Shown piece by piece: positions 1-4,833 of a stretch of DNA of 6,855 nt. This stretch comes from an uncultured Aliterella sp. (lineage in GTDB: Bacteria > Cyanobacteriota > Cyanobacteriia > Cyanobacteriales > Chroococcidiopsidaceae). How positions within the stretch are numbered: the first letter of the stretch is position 1; each line of letters starts with the position of its first letter. The stretch is from NCBI GenBank assembly GCA_905479905.1, contig CAJQOK010000365.1:1-6855 (forward strand), read 5' to 3'. The translations under genes were made by a program, and so were the position numbers. Under the pieces are notes generated by a model. The model was not told the origin of the DNA. It did not search any database and saw nothing but the letters and a program-made list of their open reading frames with translations.

Positions 1-186
1 TGAGGTCATCCCTGCTAAACCTGCACCCAAAATCACAACTTTCTTACGCCCTCCTCGTCGCTGTAGCCTAAAGGGTCGTTTTGATTGGGCGGCGGCGGGT
101 TGTTCTAGCAAATCCAACGCTTTCATTGCAGCATAAGCTGAACCCGCCGATGCAGCAACGGCGGTTATGAAGTCTCTCCTTTTCAT
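1..186 (-). CDS. Tat-signal FAD-dependent oxidoreductase (flavin amine oxidase-like), N-terminal fragment
   Basis: This is a 62-residue N-terminal fragment running off the left edge of the window. The start ATG (184-186) is preceded by AGGAG (192-196 on the reverse strand) at 5-nt spacing, which supports this start. The protein opens with MKRRDFITAV, a twin-arginine motif (RRxFI) followed by an Ala/Gly-rich segment to about residue 22 and an AAA-Q stretch at 31-34 that could be a cleavage site. Residues 48-59 read KKVVILGAGLAG, a beta strand plus GxGxxG, the dinucleotide-binding Rossmann fingerprint at the start of FAD enzymes. Tat export of a prefolded flavoprotein is consistent with both signals. 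The flavin monoamine oxidase/protoporphyrinogen oxidase-like class is an inference from the arrangement; the substrate-binding part is outside the window. It diverges from the transporter genes across a 689-bp spacer. A carotenoid- or amino-acid-acting FAD enzyme is possible. Confidence 0.75.
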   Translation of the reverse strand, partial: MKRRDFITAVAASAGSAYAAMKALDLLEQPAAAQSKRPFRLQRRGGRKKVVILGAGLAGMTS

Positions 187-219
187 GCCTACTCCTAAAA
201 TATATGCCCCAAAGTAAAT

Positions 220-229
220 GCTCTAGAGC
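220..229. repeat. 10-bp perfect palindrome upstream of the oxidoreductase gene
   Basis: GCTCTAGAGC is its own reverse complement and lies 33 bp upstream of the minus-strand start codon at 186, where an operator could sit. It is short and may be chance. No regulator family is assigned. Confidence 0.3.
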
Positions 230-258
230 GATCCTTTTCTAGCGATTAATTAACTATA

Positions 259-282
259 AATAGCCTCACGTCTGCGGCTATT
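259..282. repeat. Inverted repeat (7-bp stem, 10-nt loop)
   Basis: AATAGCC at 259-265 pairs with GGCTATT at 276-282 around a 10-nt loop. There is no T-run directly after it on either strand, so it is not an intrinsic terminator. It overlaps the first copy of the decamer TATAAATAGC (255-264), whose second copy is at 321-330. A role as operator or leader structure of the minus-strand gene is possible but unproven. Confidence 0.4.
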
Positions 283-407
283 ACCAAGGTTAGGCTTGTA
301 AGCTTTTTTGACAATATAGTTATAAATAGCAATGTTGTGTAGCCATTTTAACAAGTTCACTTTTCTCAATTAGTAGTTTTGTAACAATCTAATTAAATAC
401 TCAAAGA

Positions 408-423
408 TAGTTTTATAAAACTA
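408..423. promoter_or_regulatory. Perfect 16-bp palindrome, candidate operator
   Basis: TAGTTTTATAAAACTA is exactly self-complementary, with its axis between 415 and 416. It lies near the middle of the divergent spacer, about 450 bp from the transporter start and 220 bp from the oxidoreductase start. AT-rich DNA makes palindromes likelier by chance, but eight consecutive matched pairs is still more than expected for a spacer this size. It could be a binding site for a dimeric repressor. I do not recognise it as an NtcA, Fur or LexA consensus. Confidence 0.4.
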
Positions 424-427
424 AATT

Positions 428-452
428 GTGAAAGTGCTAAATTTTGTTTCAC
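428..452. repeat. Inverted pair GTGAAA / TTTCAC
   Basis: GTGAAA at 428-433 and TTTCAC at 447-452 form a 6-bp inverted repeat separated by 13 nt. It begins 4 bp after the 16-bp palindrome. The half-site spacing would suit a dimeric DNA-binding protein, but there is no direct support. Confidence 0.25.
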
Positions 453-589
453 TAGATACAAATACTACTTATTTTGTTGAAACTACTTAGTTAATGCGCG
501 TCTAAGTGCCAATTAAAGTTGCTAATTAAAGAAAATGGACTATACAGCAAGTCTGTTAAAAATAAAAACTTTATGTCAGCAATTATTTA

Positions 590-607
590 CTAAAAATCAT
601 TTTTTAG
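590..607. repeat. Perfect 7-bp stem with TCAT loop
   Basis: CTAAAAA (590-596) and TTTTTAG (601-607) are perfectly complementary around the tetraloop TCAT. The stem is AT-rich with one G-C pair, so it is thermodynamically weak as RNA. It may instead be a DNA-level dyad. It lies about 270 bp upstream of the MlaF-like start. Confidence 0.35.
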
Positions 608-875
608 GCGGACAAAATATTTAACTAACTATAAAAAATTCTTATAGGACTAGGTAGCCTTTAGAGGGGAAAAAAACATTTTCTGTATTAAAAATTGCAG
701 ATTATAGGTATAGAATCCATCACAAAATAAATCTATGTTAATATCAGCTTATTTGCTCTCAATCCCCAATAAATTTTAAAAAGCCAGAATAGAAAGCTCT
801 AGCCAAAGCGTTATACAAAGTTGATAATTCATTTTGCTTTGCGTCAAAATTGTTAAAAGCAAGTTTTGAGGTGAA

Positions 876-1697
876 ATGCATAAAGTTAACGCAACGGAAA
901 CTCCCCCACCTAAAACTACTGATCCAATTATTGAATTAAAAGGCATCAGTAAAAAGTTTGGTGAAAGTGTAATTTTAGATAATGTCGATCTAAAACTTTA
1001 CCGAGGAGAAGCCTTAGCAATTATTGGCCCTTCAGGTACAGGGAAATCAACAATTTTACGGATTATAGCAGGGTTACTAGCCCCAGATGCGGGAGAAATC
1101 TATGTAGAAGGACACTTAAGATCGGGCTTAATAGAAGATGGTAACGATCCCATTGGTATTGGCATGGTATTTCAACAAGCCGCCCTATTTGACTCGCTGA
1201 CGGTAGAGGAAAACGTGGGATTTTCGTTGTTTCAAAATTCCCGCCTCAAAAAGTCGCATATCAAAGAATTGGTTAAGCAAAAATTAGAAATGGTAGGGTT
1301 AGGAGATGCTGGTAGCCGCTACCCAGCCCAGTTATCGGGAGGAATGCGTAAACGGGTCAGTTTTGCACGGGCGATTATGTCAAACCCCAATAACCCCAAA
1401 GATGCCTCAGAGGTGTTACTGTACGATGAACCTACTGCCGGACTTGATCCGATTGCCTCTACGGTGATTGAAGACTTGATTCGTCAGTTGCAGTGCGCCC
1501 AGGGAGTTTGTAGCACCTATGCGATCGTTACTCACCAAGATAGTACAATTCGCCGCACTGCCGATCGCATTATCTTTTTATATCAGGGTAAAGTGCAATG
1601 GGAGGGAACCCAAAACGATACTCAAACTACCGATCATCCGTTAATTAAGCAATTTATGAGTGGTAGTGTAGAAGGGCCAATTCATATTATTGGGTGA
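876..1697 (+). CDS. MlaF/TGD3-like lipid-transport ABC ATPase
   Basis: The 273-residue protein is a complete single ABC nucleotide-binding domain of the MlaF class, which in Gram-negatives and chloroplasts powers an MCE-type lipid transporter at the inner membrane. Visible motifs in order are Walker A GPSGTGKST (51-59), Q-loop Gln100, signature LSGGM (153-157), Walker B LLYDEP (181-186), D-loop AGLDP (188-192) and switch His220. All catalytic residues are present, so it should hydrolyse ATP. The LSGGMRKRVSFARAI stretch is typical of the MlaF family. A Pro/Thr-rich N-terminus of about 16 residues precedes the domain. The ATG is preceded by GAGG (868-871) at 4-nt spacing. The next gene, an MlaD-like protein, starts 62 bp downstream with no terminator between, so the two are probably cotranscribed. 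The permease subunit is not in the window. Confidence 0.93.
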   Translation: MHKVNATETPPPKTTDPIIELKGISKKFGESVILDNVDLKLYRGEALAIIGPSGTGKSTILRIIAGLLAPDAGEIYVEGHLRSGLIEDGNDPIGIGMVFQQAALFDSLTVEENVGFSLFQNSRLKKSHIKELVKQKLEMVGLGDAGSRYPAQLSGGMRKRVSFARAIMSNPNNPKDASEVLLYDEPTAGLDPIASTVIEDLIRQLQCAQGVCSTYAIVTHQDSTIRRTADRIIFLYQGKVQWEGTQNDTQTTDHPLIKQFMSGSVEGPIHIIG

Positions 1698-1759
1698 AAC
1701 AGCCTTTTACCCCGGTTGGACAAAGTAAGCAAAATGCTAATAGGTAGGAGAATAGTTTA

Positions 1760-3154
1760 ATGCGATCGCGCACAGTTCGAGAAGGCTCTGTTGGTTTATT
1801 AATTCTCCTAGGATTAGCAATATTAGGCGGATCGATTCTTTGGCTGCGGGGAGTACAACTAAATCAACGCACCTATAAAGCCATTGTCTCTTTTAGCAAT
1901 GTCGGCGGCATCCAAAACGGGGCAGTCGTGCGCTATCGTGGGGTAAATATAGGTAGTGTCGCGGCAATTAAACCAGGCGCAAACGGCGTAGAAGTTGAAA
2001 TAGAAATTAGTCCTGCCGATATTATTATTCCCCGCAATGCTGTAATTGAAGCTAATCAATCGGGTTTAATTAGCGAGGTTAGTATTGATATTACACCCCT
2101 TGGTCAGCTACCACCGCAATTAGTTGTCGCTAAACCTCTAGATGAAAATTGCGATCGCAGTTTAATTATTTGTAACGGCTCTAAGCTTCAAGGTAAAATT
2201 GGCGTTAGTCTAGATGCGTTAATTCGTTCTTCTACCAATTTTGCCAGTATCTACGGCAATGAAAAACTATACACAAACCTGAATACGGCTGTAAATAATG
2301 CTGCCGTTGCGGCGGCGGGAGTAACGCAGCTTACCCGCGAACTTGAAGGATTATCAAAGTCTACTCGCCAGCAATTAGGAACATTCTCTACGGCGGCAAC
2401 TTCAGTACAGCAAGCCGCCAACGAAATTAGCGCTTCTAGCAGTAAAACTATCACTCAATTTGGCACTACTGCCGACAGGCTAAATACTACAACTGCTAAT
2501 GTCAATCGCTTAGTAAATAATGTCGATAATTTAGTCACGACAAATCGCTCGACTTTAGTTACTACTTTAAATAATCTCAACCAGGCAAGCGAACAGTTGC
2601 AAGGCACTTTTAGCGGACTATCCCCAACTCTAAATCGCTTTAACCAAGGGCAACTACTCCAAAACTTAGAAACCCTATCTGCCAACGCTGCGGAAGCTTC
2701 GGTAAACCTCCGCAATGCTTCTAATGCGCTAAACGACCCTAATAATATAGTGTTATTGCAGCAAACTCTAGACTCGGCGCGGGTAACTTTTGCTAATGCC
2801 CAAAAAATTACCTCCGATTTAGACGAACTAACGGGAGATCCTGAGTTTCGCCAAAACGTCCGCCAAATTGTTGATGGTTTGAGTGGTTTGGTATCTTCCA
2901 CACAACTATTAGAACAGCAAGTACAAGTAGCTGAAAGTTCAGATGGCACATCACTAGAGCAAAGTTTAAAACAGCAAGTACAAGTAGCTGAAACTTCAGA
3001 TAACATATCGCCAGAGCAAAGTTTAAATATGACTGCTAACAGTTATCCTATTTCTGTCATGCCCTTTGATAAAGCAGAGTTTTTCGAGCTACGAAAAACT
3101 CTAAAACCTATCTTACCTTTAGTGGAGCAGGAAGACAGAAAGGAAGCGCCATAA
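1760..3154 (+). CDS. MlaD/TGD2-like MCE-domain lipid transporter subunit
   Basis: The 464-residue protein is the membrane-anchored substrate-binding partner of an MCE lipid transporter (MlaD in Gram-negatives, TGD2 in chloroplasts, Ycf22 in some plastid genomes). A short basic N-terminus is followed by one transmembrane helix (about 11-29) with the bulk predicted on the periplasmic side. The MCE domain covers about 37-114 and includes VSFSNVGGIQNGAVVRYRGV and IEANQSGLISEVSIDI. Residues 150-380 are a long Ala/Thr/Asn/Ser-rich helical region suited to a coiled coil or tunnel. Residues 386-423 are two 19-residue repeats from a recent DNA duplication. C131 and C138 could form a disulfide. The start is supported by TAGGAG (1745-1750) and the family-typical MRSRTVREGSVGLL opening. 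The MlaF-like ATPase gene is directly upstream. Function in lipid trafficking is inferred from family; the transported lipid and direction are unknown. Confidence 0.93.
   Translation: MRSRTVREGSVGLLILLGLAILGGSILWLRGVQLNQRTYKAIVSFSNVGGIQNGAVVRYRGVNIGSVAAIKPGANGVEVEIEISPADIIIPRNAVIEANQSGLISEVSIDITPLGQLPPQLVVAKPLDENCDRSLIICNGSKLQGKIGVSLDALIRSSTNFASIYGNEKLYTNLNTAVNNAAVAAAGVTQLTRELEGLSKSTRQQLGTFSTAATSVQQAANEISASSSKTITQFGTTADRLNTTTANVNRLVNNVDNLVTTNRSTLVTTLNNLNQASEQLQGTFSGLSPTLNRFNQGQLLQNLETLSANAAEASVNLRNASNALNDPNNIVLLQQTLDSARVTFANAQKITSDLDELTGDPEFRQNVRQIVDGLSGLVSSTQLLEQQVQVAESSDGTSLEQSLKQQVQVAETSDNISPEQSLNMTANSYPISVMPFDKAEFFELRKTLKPILPLVEQEDRKEAP
1762..1769. repeat. HIP1 octamer overlapping a start codon
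   Basis: GCGATCGC begins at the G of the ATG of the MlaD-like gene and encodes part of its Arg-Ser-Arg N-terminus. It is the cyanobacterial HIP1 motif. Other perfect copies are at 2151-2158, 4008-4015, 4328-4335 and 6458-6465, all inside coding regions. Five copies in 6.9 kb is far above the roughly 0.1 expected for a random octamer, and this supports a cyanobacterial source. Confidence 0.9.
2914..3027 (+). repeat. 57-bp direct tandem duplication inside the MlaD-like gene
   Basis: Two adjacent units, 2914-2970 and 2971-3027, match at 51 of 57 positions. The first 23 bases and the last 15 are identical. The period is a multiple of three, so each unit adds 19 residues, 386-404 and 405-423, both of the form QQVQVAE(S/T)SDxxSxEQSLx. 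All six differences lie in the middle of the unit. The similarity indicates a recent duplication, tolerated in the C-terminal, probably flexible or coiled region. Confidence 0.92.
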
Positions 3155-3203
3155 AAATTGTTTGTCTGGGGGAAAGAAGTTAAATAACCTCTCATCCCAA
3201 AAC

Positions 3204-3878
3204 TCAAATAATGCCCCAACCAGGAGGAGGTAGAGGTATTTGCTCATCCATTCTTGATTGCGATACGCGCTGCATACTTGCAGAAAGCCAGATAAACATT
3301 TCTTGAAAGTTTAAACCGACTAACTTTAAAGGACTACGGCTAACAATTTGCGAAAGGCGAGTCATATTTGCTCCTTCTACACCAACAGCAAAGAAAGCTA
3401 CACGCTTATTATCTTCATCTTCTTTAATCCTTTGTGCGGCTTGTTCTATCAAACTATCGGGTTCACCTTGGGGTTCGCCATCAGTAATTAAAAATACCCA
3501 AGGGCGATAGTAAGCTACTCCATTAGCGCTGTACTGAGCTTTGCGATTAGCTACCATATCTAGACCTTTATGAATAGCCGAACCCATGACTGTCAAGCCT
3601 TGGGCTTTGAGAGTTGGGGGGTCAAATTGGTCGGCGGTAATAAAATCTTGGACAATATTTACATCGCTATTAAAGGTAATAATTGCTACTTCAACTCGCT
3701 TTTTGGCTAAGTTGTCGCGGTTTAATTCTTCCTTAAAGGTTTTCAATCCTTCATTTAAAGCGTTAATTGCCTCTCCTTGCATTGAACCAGAAGTATCTAA
3801 TAGCAATACGCAAGGACAACGGGGTTCTGGGTTTTCAGCAAATTCAACCGCATCCTCAAGTCTTAAAAAATCAGGCAT
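3204..3878 (-). CDS. VWA-domain (MIDAS) protein, TerY/YegL-like
   Basis: The 224-residue protein is essentially one von Willebrand factor A domain. A complete metal-ion-dependent adhesion site is visible: DTSGS at 28-32 (DxSxS), Thr96 in LTVMGSAI, and Asp133 in ITDGEP. Such domains bind partner proteins through a divalent metal. The CPCVLLLDTSGSMQGE opening and PLPPPGW C-terminus resemble the stand-alone TerY/YegL-type proteins common in cyanobacteria. There is no signal peptide or membrane helix, so it should be cytoplasmic. ATG at 3878 is the only usable start: an in-frame stop lies 36 bp upstream and the next Met would cut into the MIDAS. No Shine-Dalgarno is visible. It lies 65 bp after the SWIM gene and may share its transcript. 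Family relatives occur near kinases, PP2C phosphatases or MoxR ATPases, none of which is seen here. The function and partner are unknown. Confidence 0.9.
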   Translation of the reverse strand: MPDFLRLEDAVEFAENPEPRCPCVLLLDTSGSMQGEAINALNEGLKTFKEELNRDNLAKKRVEVAIITFNSDVNIVQDFITADQFDPPTLKAQGLTVMGSAIHKGLDMVANRKAQYSANGVAYYRPWVFLITDGEPQGEPDSLIEQAAQRIKEDEDNKRVAFFAVGVEGANMTRLSQIVSRSPLKLVGLNFQEMFIWLSASMQRVSQSRMDEQIPLPPPGWGII

Positions 3879-3896
3879 AGTTAGAGCAATTACAGG

Positions 3897-3911
3897 ACTA
3901 GACTTTCTAGT
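3897..3911. repeat. 6-bp inverted repeat in the SWIM-VWA spacer
   Basis: ACTAGA (3897-3902) and TCTAGT (3906-3911) pair around a 3-nt loop, about 20 bp upstream of the VWA start. A second weaker stem, CGAG/CTCG, lies at 3921-3935. There is no T-run after either, so termination is unlikely. RNA processing or a local translational effect is possible. Confidence 0.3.
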
Positions 3912-3943
3912 TTAGCTATTCGAGTAGAAGCCTCGCATCTGCT

Positions 3944-4774
3944 TTATAGATTCATTGCTGAAATTGCGGCTTTTTGGCTAACTTGTTTGTAGGCATTACT
4001 TAAATAGGCGATCGCAGCTTCTGAAACTGTAGCATCAAAGTTAGAGTTTCCTGTTCCATCTATCGATAGTGGTATGGGCCCTAATATATCTAATATTGAT
4101 TCGCTGCTGACGGGGGGGGCAATTACAACTAAATTAGGATCTAAAGGGCAGTCATAGCGCCAAAATTGGCTAATATCTGGGGTAAGAGAACGATTAGGAG
4201 CGCAATTGCTGTTAATTTCGGCAGTTTCTTCAATACTGCTATTAGTGCGTAGTTGGCGCAAAGAGGCGATAATTTGGTCTTTAGAACTACCTCGCAGTTG
4301 AAATAAGACAAAAGGATCTTCGCTAAAGCGATCGCCCAATTGATAATATACTGCACCTATATGCTTGCAAGGGTTGGCTTTGTCGGGACAAGAACACTTG
4401 CTGCGAATATCGCTCAAACTAAATGGAAATAGCGATACGCCGTTACTTGTAAATACTTCCTCAATATTTTGTGGCATTTCTCCCGCTAACAATTTGGCGG
4501 CAAAAAATGCCCGATGGGACATTGTTTCAATCACAAAACCCCATTGTTCCTCGGTAAAAGATTCTAAAGACAAAGAAACTTGATAAGGTTCTGCTTCTGT
4601 TCCTTGAACTTCGGCTGTCACTTTAGCGCCCTGAAACTTGATGCTCAGGACGTTTCCTTGTCTTGAGTAGGTTCTTGCCCTTTCAAGACGCTTTTTGAAG
4701 CGGTAGGAGTCTAATAAATCTAACCAGCGTTGCGCCCACCATTCACGGCTTGTAAGCGCGTTGTAAGTTGTCAT
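3944..4774 (-). CDS. SWIM zinc-finger family protein
   Basis: The 276-residue protein carries a SWIM zinc finger, CxC-x6-CxH: Cys127, Cys129, Cys136 and His138, in SKCSCPDKANPCKHIGAVYY. All four metal ligands are present. SWIM domains mediate DNA or protein binding and occur in chromatin and recombination proteins. The Trp-rich opening EWWAQRWLDLLDSYRFKKRLERARTY and the central segment through residue 105 match the bacterial SWIM family often encoded beside a SNF2-type helicase. No such helicase is in the window. The C-terminal region (about 175-276) has no motif I recognise. The ATG at 4774 lacks a clear Shine-Dalgarno, as is common in cyanobacteria. It lies 59 bp after topA and 65 bp before the VWA gene, all on the same strand. 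A role in DNA metabolism is an inference from the domain and neighbour. Confidence 0.91.
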   Translation of the reverse strand: MTTYNALTSREWWAQRWLDLLDSYRFKKRLERARTYSRQGNVLSIKFQGAKVTAEVQGTEAEPYQVSLSLESFTEEQWGFVIETMSHRAFFAAKLLAGEMPQNIEEVFTSNGVSLFPFSLSDIRSKCSCPDKANPCKHIGAVYYQLGDRFSEDPFVLFQLRGSSKDQIIASLRQLRTNSSIEETAEINSNCAPNRSLTPDISQFWRYDCPLDPNLVVIAPPVSSESILDILGPIPLSIDGTGNSNFDATVSEAAIAYLSNAYKQVSQKAAISAMNL

Positions 4775-4787
4775 TTTTTCAGGTGTA

Positions 4788-4830
4788 ATGTGATGGATCG
4801 CTCTTTATTATCATAATAAGGCGATCACAT
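4788..4830 (-). other. Long imperfect hairpin directly after the topA stop
   Basis: The core TTATTAT (4805-4811) / ATAATAA (4813-4819) is perfectly inverted around one base. It is extended by GATCGC (4796-4801) with GCGATC (4821-4826), and by ATGT (4788-4791) with ACAT (4827-4830), with short bulges on one side. Transcribed from the minus strand, it starts three bases after the topA stop codon and ends 13 bases before the SWIM start. No U-tract follows, so it is not a typical intrinsic terminator. It could be an RNA 3'-end stabiliser, a processing site, or a protein-binding dyad controlling the SWIM gene. Confidence 0.6.
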
Positions 4831-4833
4831 AGC

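Larger units (their letters stand above)
187..875. other. Long AT-rich divergent intergenic region with several dyads
   Basis: This 689-bp spacer lies between two divergent genes and must hold the promoters of both. It is visibly AT-rich with frequent stops in all frames, and no convincing protein or structured RNA gene was found. It contains a perfect 16-bp palindrome (408-423), a 7-bp stem with a tetraloop (590-607), a 7-bp stem with a 10-nt loop (259-282), a GTGAAA/TTTCAC inverted pair (428-452), a 10-bp palindrome (220-229) and a repeated decamer (255-264 and 321-330). No pair of good -35 and -10 boxes at 16-18 bp spacing could be assigned. A TTGACA hexamer at 308-313 lacks a matching -10, and a TATAGA at 709-714 lacks a matching -35. 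The promoters are therefore not called. Confidence 0.7.

Noticed and set aside
294..309. Possible intrinsic terminator (GCT/AGC stem followed by six T)
   Set aside because: The stem is only 3 bp, and it lies between two divergent genes where no transcript is expected to end.
535..624. A 29-codon plus-strand reading frame (ATG at 535, TAA at 622) in the divergent spacer
   Set aside because: There is no clear Shine-Dalgarno, the composition is that of the surrounding AT-rich DNA, and it runs across the 590-607 dyad. A frame this short is expected by chance.
1859..2454. Two shorter minus-strand frames (1859-2059 and 2251-2454) within the MlaD-like gene
   Set aside because: Both are shadows of the coding strand, without ribosome binding site or recognisable motif.
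2455..3006. A 183-residue minus-strand reading frame inside the MlaD-like gene
   Set aside because: It is antisense to a well-supported gene; its Cys/Ser/Leu-rich translation mirrors the Thr/Asn/Ala-rich codons of the real protein and shows no domain.
3155..3203. A bidirectional terminator in the convergent spacer
   Set aside because: No stable inverted repeat with a T-run is visible in these 49 bp. Termination must be by another route or by read-through.
3586..3915. A 109-residue plus-strand frame opposite the VWA gene
   Set aside because: It overlaps the MIDAS-encoding region of the real gene on the other strand and has no recognisable features.
4141..4583. A minus-strand frame (4141-4356) and a plus-strand frame (4365-4583) within the SWIM gene
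   Set aside because: Both lie inside the SWIM protein gene, whose zinc ligands and family-typical segments fix the true frame.
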